NCBI RefSeq assembly: GCF_000817785.2
Contig: NZ_JTCM02000006.1
Location: 62,001-126,000, forward strand
Length of the DNA stretch: 64,000 nt
Origin: Hassallia byssoidea VB512170
Lineage (GTDB): Bacteria > Cyanobacteriota > Cyanobacteriia > Cyanobacteriales > Nostocaceae
Direction of reading: 5' to 3'
The notes under the pieces were generated by a model, which was not told the DNA's origin, made no database searches, and saw nothing but the letters and a program-made list of their open reading frames with translations. Positions 54,220 through 63,434 of this stretch are shown here, piece by piece (the stretch's first letter is position 1; each line of letters opens with the position of its first letter). The translations under genes were made by a program, and so were the position numbers.

Positions 54220-55578
54220 TTATTTTGGTAAATGGAAAACATTTAAAGCTACGGAAATCAGCGATAGGAAAGTTAAAAAGCCGATTGTATCGAGCATTGT
54301 TGTTACTAATGGACCGCTGATTAAGGCTGGATCGAGCTTCAACCGTTTCAAAGCCATTGGTAGCAAAGTTCCCAAAGCGACAGCAACAATTGTATTGCTT
54401 GCCATCACCATTCCGGCAATTAGCGCCACCCAGCGCTCTTGTGGACGTGCCCAAATTAATGAAAGCAACATCATAGTTGTGGCTAAAGCTAAAGCCGTAC
54501 CTAAGCCTGCTAAAAGCTCTTTGCGGAGAATTTTTAAGGTATCTTTTGGCGTGACTTCACCTACACCCAAGCTGCGGATTGTTACGGTTAATGCTTGAAT
54601 TCCCACAGTACCACCAGTGTTGGAGAATAGCGGCATAATTACGGCAAGCACTGGCACCATTGATATTGTAGATTGAAACGGGGCGATCGCACTCGATGCA
54701 CCGATATATAACAGCATAATTCCCAATAGCCACGGTAAGCGCTTGCCAATAGTAACTAAAGGAGACGAGAAAGCAGCTTCATCACCACTCGCACCGGCTA
54801 ATTTTTGAAAGTCTTCTGTAGCTTCTTCTTCTAAAATATCGATTACATCATCAATCGTGACAATGCCGACTAATCGTTGTTCCCTATCTACTACGGGTAT
54901 AGCGATTAAATCGTAGCGCTTCATAACTTGCGCGACTTCTTCTTGGGGAGTTTCTGTTCTGACTTTGACGACGCGATCGCTAGAAATTTCCCGAATATAA
55001 ACATCAGGGAAAGTAAACAGCAACTGACGCAAAGAAACAACACTTACCAAGGTGCGGTTATCGTCTGTGACGTAAGCGTAGTAAATTGTCTCTTTATCTT
55101 CGTCTTGACGCCGAATTTTACTCAAAGCTTCCCCGACAGTCAAACCTTGACGCAACCGGACATATTCGGTTGTCATCAACCGTCCAGCGGTACCTTCTGG
55201 ATAGCCGAGAATTGTCGCTGTAGCTTGTCGTTCTTCGGGACTAAGTTCTTGTAAAAGCCGTTTAATTACTTTTGCCGGCAATTCGTCGAATAATTCTGCG
55301 CGTTCATCCGGACTCATCGCTTCGACAATTTGCGCTACTTGCACATCATGCAGGGAATTTATCAGTTCTTCCTGTACATCTAGGGGCAGATATTCAAATA
55401 CATCAATTGCTTGAGATTTGTTGAGTAAGCGGAAAGCGATCGCTCGCTGTTTTTTCGGTAGTTGTGCAATATATTCCCCGACATCAACCGGCTGTGAATG
55501 ATTCAAATTTGATTTCAACTGATTCAAGTCAGCAACATCAACGTCAACAAGTGAATTGCGAACATCGTGTATAAGCAT
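54220..55578 (-). CDS. mgtE: Magnesium transporter MgtE
   Basis: A 452-residue Mg2+ channel/transporter. The N domain of helical MgtE repeats (about 30-130: IAQLPKKQRAIAFRLL and SPDERAELFDELP) is followed by two CBS domains (about 130-255: RLMTTEYVRLRQGLTV and DLIAIPVVDREQRLVGIVTIDDV). A five-helix membrane domain follows with FSNTGGTVGIQ and LDPALISGPLVTTMLD, both pore-forming motifs. The frame opens at a TTG at 55593; the ATG at 55578 has GGAGG eight bases upstream. The long leader upstream may regulate it. Confidence 0.95.
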   Translation of the reverse strand: MLIHDVRNSLVDVDVADLNQLKSNLNHSQPVDVGEYIAQLPKKQRAIAFRLLNKSQAIDVFEYLPLDVQEELINSLHDVQVAQIVEAMSPDERAELFDELPAKVIKRLLQELSPEERQATATILGYPEGTAGRLMTTEYVRLRQGLTVGEALSKIRRQDEDKETIYYAYVTDDNRTLVSVVSLRQLLFTFPDVYIREISSDRVVKVRTETPQEEVAQVMKRYDLIAIPVVDREQRLVGIVTIDDVIDILEEEATEDFQKLAGASGDEAAFSSPLVTIGKRLPWLLGIMLLYIGASSAIAPFQSTISMVPVLAVIMPLFSNTGGTVGIQALTVTIRSLGVGEVTPKDTLKILRKELLAGLGTALALATTMMLLSLIWARPQERWVALIAGMVMASNTIVAVALGTLLPMALKRLKLDPALISGPLVTTMLDTIGFLTFLSLISVALNVFHLPK

Positions 55579-55860
55579 GATAAATACCTCCAAATGTCTC
55601 CCCCGCGCTGGGAGAACTCACCAGCTAGAGGAGGTTGATACTGCCATCTTGTGGACTGTGGTCCATAAAATCTCAAAAATAGTTCCATCGATATCCAATC
55701 GGGCATCGCTAAGTCATAATACTAACCCGGAAACTGGTTATCCGGTAGATGCTAAAATTCCGTGTGGTCAATCTGCTTTTTTTCCACACTATCAAAGTAA
55801 AATGCCCTGATTTTTATTGACTTTGTGTTGATTTTACTACTGCGAGCATTTGTGTCAAGC
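55579..55860 (-). promoter_or_regulatory. mgtE promoter and structured leader
   Basis: On the minus strand TTGACA (about 55858-55853) and TAAAAT 16 bases on form a plausible sigma-70-type promoter, giving a leader of about 245 nt. The leader can pair ACCTCC (about 55630) with GGAGGT, the ribosome site (55586-55591), around a GCTGG-CCAGC hairpin. That would mask translation initiation. It matches no Mg2+ riboswitch consensus I can recall. Confidence 0.4.
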
Positions 55861-56657
55861 ACCTAGACGAATTAAATTTCAAACTTCACAGAGTAATAAT
55901 CTTGACAATACCAAAAGTAGCCTTTATTTTGCAACAAAAGCATCACTTGTGTAATCATACCTAAGATGGGAGGTTATTCTACCGCTTTGATTAAAAACAC
56001 GCTCTCACTCGGTATGATACTCTTATCAGCAAAACAGTACTTTAGACGGTTTCTTTGTTACCCGCCATTGAAAGGTGCTGTGAAAGTGATATAATCTCGA
56101 TCTTCGCAATCCGCTGTGCGTTAGCGTTCGCGTAGCGTCTCGTTCGCGCAGCGTCTCCCTTTGGGAGAAGAGAAGCTCGCCGTTCGCGGAGCGTCTCCGC
56201 GATTGAGAAGGCATCGCTTCTATGACGAATTTAATTTGGCGATCGTCAAAGCGAAAAACTACCTTGAGGTCAAGACATAATTAAAAATTCATGCGGACAT
56301 AATTTATAATTCGCGCATTATGTTTCAAGTTAGGTCTAAATCCCCATTTGAAACAAAAATGCTTATAGTCGGCACCGGGTACAAACCCTCTTTAATTATG
56401 AATTATGAATTAATAATTATCAGTTACGTTGATGTTTGGCATGATTATTTCTTATTCTCTGTAACTATCAAAAGAATTTTCCAGATAAGTATAAACTAAA
56501 ACTAGTAGTGATGAAGATTTGAAAAAAATTACAATTTCCACTATAGTTCACTAATAAGTTAAAAACCAGAAACCTCAGGCAGAAGTTGTTCTGGTATTTA
56601 TAATAATATTCACATCGCCACTAAATCGAATTTCCACTCTCTGCGAAGAATCTAATT
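55861..56657. other. Intergenic region with GTTCGCG-AGCGTCTC repeats
   Basis: About 800 bp without a gene. A cluster of three related repeats is at 56110-56222. The region 56230-56640 is AT-rich and should hold the promoter of the GH15-like gene. Confidence 0.5.
56110..56222. repeat. Triplet of GTTCGCGNAGCGTCTC palindromic repeats
   Basis: Three copies of GTTCGCG(T/C/G)AGCGTCTC within 113 bp (near 56126, 56142 and 56182), with a CCCTTTGGGAGAAG hairpin between them. The same unit in inverse orientation (AGACGCTCCGCGAAC) occurs at 8400. Confidence 0.75.
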
Positions 56658-59600
56658 ATGAAAACAATTACTGAATTGCTATCTCGTCTTGATTATTACT
56701 ATGAGCAAATCAAGACAATTATCTTAGTGCGTCAAAATGCAATTACTGGGTTGCTTCCAGCGAGTACGGCAATAACCGCTCACGGAGATTATACTGATGC
56801 TTGGGTGCGAGATAATGTATACAGTATTCTCGCAGTTTGGGGTTTAGGACTTGCTTATCGCAAAGTCGATGAAGACAACGGACGCACTTATGAGTTAGAA
56901 CACAGCGTTGTCAAACTGATGCGCGGGTTGTTGTTCGCCATGATGCGACAATCACAGAAAGTAGAGCAATTTAAACACACTCAGTCGCCATTAGATGCGT
57001 TACACGCCAAATACAATACCGCGACAGGGGATATTGTTGTCGGCGATGACGAATGGGGACATTTACAACTTGATGCAACATCAATATTTATATTGATGTT
57101 AGCACAAATGACCGCTTCCGGATTGCAGATTATTTTTACGATTGATGAAGTGAATTTCGTCCAAAATTTAGTTTACTATATAGGACGAGCTTACCGCACT
57201 CCAGATTATGGCATTTGGGAACGTGGAAATAAAATTAATCGTGGAAGCGCGGAATTAAATGCTAGTTCTATCGGCATGGCAAAAGCGGCTTTAGAAGCGA
57301 TTAATGGAGTCGATTTATTTGGTGTGCGTGGTAGTCAAGCATCGGTGATTCATGCGTTGCCCGATGAAATTGCTCGCGCTCGAATTACGTTAGAATCATT
57401 ATTGCCGAGAGAATCAAGCTCAAAAGAAATTGATGCGGCACTGTTGAGTGTAATTAGCTTTCCGGCGTTTGCAGTGGAAGATGTGGAGTTACGCGATCGC
57501 ACTTTTAATGATATCATCAATAAACTCGAAGGAAAATACGGTTGCAAACGCTTTTTACGCGATGGACACCAAACCGTTTTAGAAGATAGTCATCGCTTGC
57601 ATTACGAACCTTGGGAACTCAAACAATTTGAGCATATTGAGTGTGAATGGCCCTTATTTTTCACTTATTTACTTTTAGATGGATTATTTCGCGGCGATAA
57701 AGAACAAGTTAACAAATATCAAGCAAGTTTAGAAGGATTACTTTTTAAACGTGATGATTTGCTGTTATTACCAGAACTTTATTATGTTCCCGAAGAGAAT
57801 GTAGAAGCCGAAAGATTAACACCGCAAAGTCAGCCACGCTTACCTAACGAAAATATTCCCTTAGTATGGGCGCAGAGTTTATATTTTCTCGGTGAAATGT
57901 TAAGTGAGGGTTTATTAGCCGTTGGCGATATTGACCCGTTGGGAAGACATTTATGTATAGGAAAAGAACGTAAAGCTTTAGTACAAATAGCTTTGCTAGC
58001 AGAAGATGAAGAATTACAGGCAAAGCTAGAAGTTTTCGGAATTGAAACACAAACACCCACGCAAGTAGAACCGATTCAAGTTAGAGAAGCTGTCGATTTA
58101 ATCACCATTTATAAACAAATTGGACGTTGTGAGAAACTGGGTTTAACCGGACGCCCACCACGCAGTCCGCGCAGTTTGACAACATCGAGAATTTTCCGCT
58201 TTGGAAACGAGACAGTTGTATTTTTACCTTCATTTTTAGATTCGGAACAGTTCTATTTAACTCTCGATTATCATTTTTTGGTAGACCAACTCAGAAACGA
58301 ACTTAATTACATCCAAAAATATTGGAATGATTTAGGACGTCCGACTTTAACTTTGATGTTGACTCACACCATGTTGGAAACAGGTTCAGAAGCTTTGCTA
58401 GAACTGATGCAAGAATTGAAAGATGGTGTTTGTCAAGGTGTGCGCGTCAAATTAGGACGATTAAATCAGTTGATGTTGACAGCATCGATAGAAAGAATTG
58501 ATTTAGTCAAAGAAGAGGAATTTTTCCAAGCAGCAGTAAAAAATGCCGGGTTGCGTTGTTGTTATTTAGCTTATAATCCAGAGAAAAACTGGCATTTAGG
58601 ACATACCCAAGAATTTCAAGTGGAGTGTCAAACTAACTTGGGATTGTTGCTTTCATCGTTGCGATCGTCAGAAAATCTTTACGAGCAAATAGAGTTATTG
58701 CAGACTTTAACTCGTTTGCAAGGATTAAAATTTGACACCGGCTTTGGCGGACCTGGGCGTACTGTCAGCGTAGCAGATTTACTTGACGAAGTATACACCA
58801 GAGCCGGAGAAATGGGGATTTGGGGGATAGTGCGTCGCGCTGCGGGTTTGCAGAAGATGACGTATATTGCTCTGTCAGACGTGGTAACGAGTATTTTGGT
58901 CAGGGGTAAGCAAATCGCTGTTGGTAAGGCTTATAGCGAAGCCTCGCTGATAACGGTGCCATTATCTCACAACGAAATAGTCGAGAAAATAAATCACTTC
59001 TGTCGTGAGGATATAAGCGATCGCGTTCTCACTCAAGAAATTCTCATATATCTGAGTTTGTTAATCAAGTCAGAACCCGAACTATTTAAAGGACTGCTGA
59101 CATTAAGAGTCGGTTATTACATTTTGTTGCTAACTAGCGAAATTGCTGGAGAAATGCATCTTACTCAAGACGAAGCTTATGAAAAATTGATGGAACTTTC
59201 GCCTTTTGAAGTAAAAATGCGGTTGCAGAAAGTATTAACTGAATACGCCGGCATGAGTAACTTGTTACGCAAACAAGAATCACTGCACGTCAAACAAAAA
59301 GAAGCTGATATTGATTGGGTAGTACAACCCGCAGTAGAAGCCGAAATAGAAGCCCCAGTTGGTGGTTGGCGACGATTTCGCGAAGCTGAAGGTGCTACAG
59401 GACGCGTGCCAAAAGACTTTTTTAAACAAGTTTGGCTGGTAATGCATCATTGCAAAGGCTTGGTAATTGGCGATAAATTAGAACGTCGCAATCGTTTGGA
59501 TAGTGAAGTCATGATATCGGAGATGACAGCTGGTGAAAAAAACTTTGCCTTGCTAGTCGAGCATTTATTAAATAAAATTGAGGCACCAGAATACCGGCAA

Positions 59601-59876
59601 CTTAATATTGAAACATTAATGGAATTAGCGGCGATCGCTTCTAACAACCCAAGCTTACAAATTGAAGAATATATCGTGTTAGATGTGTTAATTGGTCATG
59701 CGGTGCGAGTCGCTTGGTTGGATGGACATAAAGAAAGAGGCGATCGTTATGATGAAGATAAAGGTAGTGCGTGGAGGTCTTTTTACAACACCTCTCCGAG
59801 AGAGTGCGCTAGTTATATCGTTAAAGCGTTCCGCTTCTTAACTGAATTTGCTGAAGTTGAAGAAACAGCAGCTTGA
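56658..59876 (+). CDS. GH15 family protein resembling phosphorylase kinase alpha/beta
   Basis: A 1072-residue soluble protein. The N-terminal 400 residues have the GH15 glucoamylase-like pattern seen in eukaryotic phosphorylase kinase alpha/beta subunits: [30 protein letters not shown] and the [18 protein letters not shown] segment, then [12 protein letters not shown]. The remaining 600 residues are helical and follow the PhK-type C-terminal layout, with [18 protein letters not shown]. Enzymatic activity on alpha-glucans or a regulatory role in glycogen metabolism are both possible. There is no kinase gamma subunit or calmodulin nearby. The ATG at 56658 gives a full N-terminus. Confidence 0.88.
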   Translation: MKTITELLSRLDYYYEQIKTIILVRQNAITGLLPASTAITAHGDYTDAWVRDNVYSILAVWGLGLAYRKVDEDNGRTYELEHSVVKLMRGLLFAMMRQSQKVEQFKHTQSPLDALHAKYNTATGDIVVGDDEWGHLQLDATSIFILMLAQMTASGLQIIFTIDEVNFVQNLVYYIGRAYRTPDYGIWERGNKINRGSAELNASSIGMAKAALEAINGVDLFGVRGSQASVIHALPDEIARARITLESLLPRESSSKEIDAALLSVISFPAFAVEDVELRDRTFNDIINKLEGKYGCKRFLRDGHQTVLEDSHRLHYEPWELKQFEHIECEWPLFFTYLLLDGLFRGDKEQVNKYQASLEGLLFKRDDLLLLPELYYVPEENVEAERLTPQSQPRLPNENIPLVWAQSLYFLGEMLSEGLLAVGDIDPLGRHLCIGKERKALVQIALLAEDEELQAKLEVFGIETQTPTQVEPIQVREAVDLITIYKQIGRCEKLGLTGRPPRSPRSLTTSRIFRFGNETVVFLPSFLDSEQFYLTLDYHFLVDQLRNELNYIQKYWNDLGRPTLTLMLTHTMLETGSEALLELMQELKDGVCQGVRVKLGRLNQLMLTASIERIDLVKEEEFFQAAVKNAGLRCCYLAYNPEKNWHLGHTQEFQVECQTNLGLLLSSLRSSENLYEQIELLQTLTRLQGLKFDTGFGGPGRTVSVADLLDEVYTRAGEMGIWGIVRRAAGLQKMTYIALSDVVTSILVRGKQIAVGKAYSEASLITVPLSHNEIVEKINHFCREDISDRVLTQEILIYLSLLIKSEPELFKGLLTLRVGYYILLLTSEIAGEMHLTQDEAYEKLMELSPFEVKMRLQKVLTEYAGMSNLLRKQESLHVKQKEADIDWVVQPAVEAEIEAPVGGWRRFREAEGATGRVPKDFFKQVWLVMHHCKGLVIGDKLERRNRLDSEVMISEMTAGEKNFALLVEHLLNKIEAPEYRQLNIETLMELAAIASNNPSLQIEEYIVLDVLIGHAVRVAWLDGHKERGDRYDEDKGSAWRSFYNTSPRECASYIVKAFRFLTEFAEVEETAA

Positions 59877-60172
59877 TACCAATTGTGTGTATTGAAGTTA
59901 GCTCTAATGAGGAAGCGATCGCAATCCTCAATGATACCAATTACGGTCTTTCTTCTTCAGTTTACACCCGCGACATCGAAGCGGGAATAACTTACATTAA
60001 TGATCCCACAATCGGTGCGGAAGTACACTTACCCTTTGGGGGAGTGAGACAAACCGGCAACGGACACCGCGAAGCCGGAACTACCGCAATAGAAGTATTT
60101 ACAGAATGGAAAAGTGTGTATGTTGACTTTTCTGGTAGTTTGCAACGCGCACAGATTGATAATCGTAGTTAA
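59877..60172 (+). pseudogene. Aldehyde dehydrogenase C-terminal remnant
   Basis: The open frame encodes the last part of an NAD-dependent aldehyde dehydrogenase: [48 protein letters not shown] and the [11 protein letters not shown] tail. The whole N-terminal three quarters with the catalytic Cys is missing. About 11 residues are also lost between YTRD and IEAGI, where the family normally has a helix. It begins exactly where the GH15-like gene ends, with no start codon of its own, so a deletion probably joined the two. Non-functional remnant. Confidence 0.85.
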
Positions 60173-60182
60173 AAGTGGTAAA

Positions 60183-60479
60183 TTAAGTTTCAACCTCAAC
60201 TTTGTAAAGTGCAGGATTTTGTTCAAACAACGCTTGAGAACCTACCGCTTTCAATTGAGGTTTTGAAAACGCATTCTTCCAAGCTTCTGCACTTTCCCAA
60301 TGCGCCACATTAATAAACTGAAATCTTGCATCTTTATCAATACTGCGATGAAGTTTTGCATCAATAAAACCCGGCTCATTTTTCATTAACTCAAGCGCTT
60401 CCGTCCAAACTTTAATAAATTGCTCCTCACTACCTTGAGGAACAGAAAAAACATTAATCAAAACTACAGGTGATGACAT
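60183..60479 (-). CDS. Antibiotic biosynthesis monooxygenase (ABM) domain protein
   Basis: A 98-residue ferredoxin-like dimeric alpha+beta-barrel domain: VVLINVFSVPQGSEEQFIKVWTEA, PGFIDAKLHRS, FINVAHWESAEAWKNAF. The family includes cofactor-free quinone-forming monooxygenases and heme-degrading relatives; which reaction applies is unknown. It ends 10 bp from the aldehyde-dehydrogenase remnant and probably belongs with the SDR/AraC cluster upstream on the same strand. Confidence 0.9.
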   Translation of the reverse strand: MSSPVVLINVFSVPQGSEEQFIKVWTEALELMKNEPGFIDAKLHRSIDKDARFQFINVAHWESAEAWKNAFSKPQLKAVGSQALFEQNPALYKVEVET

Positions 60480-60592
60480 AAATATCTATTTGGGATAAAT
60501 TGACAACGATAACAACAGCCTAAATCATTCGTGAAACTCTCTATTTCCTCTTCCTCTGCGTTCTCTGCGTCTCTGCGGTTCGTTTCTCAAAA

Positions 60593-61336
60593 CTATGGCA
60601 TCCCACCTGTAACATGAATATTATGTCCAGTAATATAACTTGCCATATCGCTGACCAAAAACATCACCACATCCGCTACTTCACCCGGTTCTGCCAGTCG
60701 TTGCAGCGGTGAATTCTGCGCTATAAAATCTTGATCCAATTGCGAAATAGTATCTTTGAAACTTTCGGTTGTTGTTGGTCCTGGCATGATAGAATTAACT
60801 GTAATGCCACGTCCACCTAACTCCCTAGCTAATGCAAAGGTAAACTGCTCAATTGCTGCTTTGCTACCAGCTGTTACTGCTAAATTAGCTTGCGGTTGTA
60901 CAGTGTATGGAGTTGAAAACGTGACAATGCGACCTTTATCTGCCATGTGTTTCGCAGCTTCTTGTAACGCAAAAAAGTTACCCTTAGCATTAAAAGCGAT
61001 CGCATAATCAAATTCTGCTTCTGTCACCTCGGCAACAGGCTTGACAACTCTCGGCGCACTGCCTGATATTACTAAAATATCTAGCTTACCAAAGTTCTTG
61101 ATTGTTTCTTGAAACAAATGGCGGATGTCAGCCAATTGGGTAAGATCGGTTTTAATGGCGATCGCCTTTCCACCCGTATTTTTAATACTAGCAATTAGTT
61201 CCTCTGCCTTGTCTGCTTTTTGGGCATAAGTAATGACAACAGATGCACCTGAAGAAGCTAAACGTTCAGCTACCGCTTTACCAATACCAATCGATGCACC
61301 GATAACAATGGCAACTTTTCCGTTTAAAGTTTGCAT
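60593..61336 (-). CDS. SDR family protein lacking catalytic Ser and Tyr
   Basis: A 247-residue SDR with a good cofactor motif, GASIGIG (13-19). The other core motifs are degraded: NNAG is VISGSA (89-94), the catalytic Ser position is Thr142 (FSTPY), and the YxxxK pair reads TAGSK with Thr155 in place of Tyr and Lys159 kept. It is clearly related to the intact SDR at 601-1335. This suggests a non-catalytic binder or an enzyme with changed chemistry. The ATG at 61336 has AGGA nine bases upstream and is preferred to 61354. It is downstream of an AraC regulator gene. Confidence 0.88.
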   Translation of the reverse strand: MQTLNGKVAIVIGASIGIGKAVAERLASSGASVVITYAQKADKAEELIASIKNTGGKAIAIKTDLTQLADIRHLFQETIKNFGKLDILVISGSAPRVVKPVAEVTEAEFDYAIAFNAKGNFFALQEAAKHMADKGRIVTFSTPYTVQPQANLAVTAGSKAAIEQFTFALARELGGRGITVNSIMPGPTTTESFKDTISQLDQDFIAQNSPLQRLAEPGEVADVVMFLVSDMASYITGHNIHVTGGMP

Positions 61337-61450
61337 CGCGTTCGTTCCTTTCATTGTCGCCGAAATTTTTCAACAGCCTGACTATACCAGCATCAAGCTT
61401 TAATAATCTTGTCAAATTTTGCGAAACTGTTCTAAAGTTGCGATTTAGTT

Positions 61451-61498
61451 CGTAGTAAGGACTTTAGTCCTTAATTTAAGCGTTTAAACGCTTACTAC
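61451..61498. repeat. Paired-hairpin dispersed repeat
   Basis: CGTAGTAAGGACTTTAGTCCTT then AAGCGTTTAAACGCTTACTAC. It ends at the stop codon of the AraC gene. It is the same architecture as 19489 and 21772 with changed stem sequences, which suggests paired changes preserving the hairpins. Confidence 0.75.
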
Positions 61499-62398
61499 TT
61501 ATTTTTCACGATACTTTTTTGGTGTTGTCTGTGTTAACTTTTTAAACAACTTAGCGAAATGACTTTGATTACTGCATCCAACTTGAAGCGCGATTTCCAC
61601 TATTGGTAAGTTGGTTGTTCGCAGCAGATGTTTCGCACGTTCAACCCGACACTGTAAAATGTATTGATAAGGTGTACAACCTGTTGACTGCTTGAACATT
61701 TGTACGAAGTAGTACATACTCATCCCGACAACTGCTGCAAGGTCATTAAGTGACACATCTTTACTCAAGTTGTCATTAATATACTCAATCGCACGTTTTA
61801 ATTGATGCGTTGACAAACCACCTCTATACTGTTGTATTTTTGGCTCTTTAGTGGAATATTTCTTAAGTAGTTGGACTGCTAATGCATTAGCTAAAGACTG
61901 ATTGTAAAAACGACCGCCTGGACTTCCCGCTAAAAATTCCGCTTCTAGCGCCAAACCGATATACTGAATTTGTGGATCGAGCATTCCATTGCAGTGCATT
62001 AGTTCTGTGTGATTCGCATCATTTAATTCCAATGCACATTTTGAAATCACAATTGGTTTGAGAGTAAGTATCAAAATTTCGACATCTTTATCCCAACTTC
62101 CTTTAAATCTTACTCCCTCAGGAGCAAGGCTGATACTGCCAGGTATTTTGTGTATCCTGCGTAGCTGACCGTTTTCGACAACTTCAAGTATATGTGGCTC
62201 ACTTAGCTGTATAGTGAGTAAATGCTCTTGGGCAATCACCTCAGGATACTCACAAGAAGGCATAGACAAACGTTCAACATAGATATCATCACTTTCCAAA
62301 GTCGTATCGGTAACAGTTAGTGATGAATCAGAACTAACTGGTAGTGGCACAAATTTCTCATTGACAACATCAAAGACCTTGATTTTGCTGTCAAACAT
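61499..62398 (-). CDS. AraC family transcriptional regulator
   Basis: A 299-residue regulator. The C-terminal 100 residues hold the two AraC helix-turn-helices: VSLNDLAAVVGMSMYYFVQMFKQSTGCTPYQYI and LPIVEIALQVGCSNQSHFAKLFKKLTQTTPKKY. The N-terminal 190 residues would form the effector or cupin-like domain. The ATG at 62398 has AAAGG about eight bases upstream; a GTG at 62407 is the alternative. It probably controls the SDR and ABM genes downstream on the same strand. Confidence 0.93.
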   Translation of the reverse strand: MFDSKIKVFDVVNEKFVPLPVSSDSSLTVTDTTLESDDIYVERLSMPSCEYPEVIAQEHLLTIQLSEPHILEVVENGQLRRIHKIPGSISLAPEGVRFKGSWDKDVEILILTLKPIVISKCALELNDANHTELMHCNGMLDPQIQYIGLALEAEFLAGSPGGRFYNQSLANALAVQLLKKYSTKEPKIQQYRGGLSTHQLKRAIEYINDNLSKDVSLNDLAAVVGMSMYYFVQMFKQSTGCTPYQYILQCRVERAKHLLRTTNLPIVEIALQVGCSNQSHFAKLFKKLTQTTPKKYREK

Positions 62399-62469
62399 GC
62401 CTTTCACCTTTAAATGATAGGACGAGCGAAAACCGAATCAATAACTGCTTCTAAAACTGCGCGTGAGTT

Positions 62470-63072
62470 TCAAGTCGGCATAATGTCGTCTCGCAATTGT
62501 AAATTTGGAAACAGGAAAGAAGAAATCGGCTCTCCCAAGCGATATTGTTGCTGCTGGTACACCCCATTAACTAACTGGCAAATGGTGAAAGTAGGTTGCT
62601 TGGGATTGCCGATAAATTGCAAACCCCCCAAACCGCGAAAGTCCACAATCCAATATTCTGGGATATTCAAAAAAGCGTATTCTTCCACTTTTCTGGCATA
62701 ATCATCTTGCCAATTAGTGCTGACCACTTCAGCAACAAGCTTAATGGTATTACCTTTACAAATCACTGGTTCTTTTTGCCAAAGGGGTTCAGTACCAAGT
62801 TCTGCTTTATCTAAAACAATTACGTCAGGACGCAGTGCTGTGGCTTCAGCGTATAGGGGTTTTATCAAACAAGTTTTTGGAACCAACCAATTGAAATTAG
62901 CACGAAAAATTTCGACATAAATTCTACCAGCAATACTCCCCGCAACCGCTTCATAAGGACCGGTAGGTTCCATCTCTCTGAGTTCTCCGTCAATCAGTTC
63001 ATAGCGTGTGTTATCCCCATATTGGGCAATAAACTCCTCAAAGCTAAGTAGTTTGGATGGGGTGTAGGTCAT
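62470..63072 (-). CDS. Uma2 family putative endonuclease
   Basis: A 200-residue PD-(D/E)xK-fold protein of the Uma2 family, which is greatly expanded in cyanobacteria. Motifs are YELIDGELREM, LRPDVIVLD (Asp), KLVAEVVSTNW (Glu), DDYARKVEEYAFLNIPEYWIVD. Function in vivo is unknown; a restriction-type nuclease role is often assumed. It is complete and stands alone. Confidence 0.92.
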   Translation of the reverse strand: MTYTPSKLLSFEEFIAQYGDNTRYELIDGELREMEPTGPYEAVAGSIAGRIYVEIFRANFNWLVPKTCLIKPLYAEATALRPDVIVLDKAELGTEPLWQKEPVICKGNTIKLVAEVVSTNWQDDYARKVEEYAFLNIPEYWIVDFRGLGGLQFIGNPKQPTFTICQLVNGVYQQQQYRLGEPISSFLFPNLQLRDDIMPT

Positions 63073-63151
63073 AGGTTGTTTCTTAACGGAACGTAGCCTA
63101 ATTATAAGTTTCGTCAGGAGTAGGAAGTATTCTGTTAAGTTTATTATACTT

Positions 63152-63289
63152 AGGACTTACGGAAAGTCATGGAAAAACGAACCGCAGAGAAGCCAGCGCG
63201 TTGCGGGGGTTCCCCCCGTTGTAGCGACTGGCGCGACGCAGAGTCCACAGAGGAATGAGGAAGAGAGAGAATTTTTGCGCTCATTCCTG
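63152..63289. repeat. MITE-like element interrupted by family-P palindrome
   Basis: Begins AGGACTTACGGAAAGTCATGGAAAAACG, matching the left half of 40274-40367, and ends TTTTTGCGCTCATTCCT, a decayed right end. Inside, a GCCAGCGCGTTGCGGGGG...CGACTGGCG palindrome splits the GAACCGCAGAG/GACGCAGAG internal sequence. Confidence 0.7.
63192..63233. repeat. Palindromic dispersed element (family P) inside a MITE-like element
   Basis: Arms GCCAGCGCG / CGACTGGCG around TTGCGGGGGTTCCCCCCGTTG. Core identical to 5841 and 35033. Confidence 0.75.
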
Positions 63290-63434
63290 ATACTCAAGCG
63301 CGATCGCTCTAGCTTTTGTGTCCAACTGCCCATGAGTTAAACTGGTGTCTTTCAAAATAGAATAAATCGCTACAATAAAAAATTTCGCCTCAGCGTTTAA
63401 TCGTAAGTAATCTTCTCAAAAATCTAGATAAATA

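Larger units (their letters stand above)
63073..63434. other. Intergenic region with nested repeats
   Basis: 362 bp. It holds a MITE-like element (63152-63289) which is itself interrupted by a family-P palindrome (63192-63233). The rest is the upstream region of the aminotransferase gene. Confidence 0.6.

Noticed and set aside
55579-55860. mgtE leader as a classic M-box or yybP-ykoY riboswitch
   Set aside because: Conserved core motifs of those classes, as far as I recall them, are not found; kept only as an unclassified leader.
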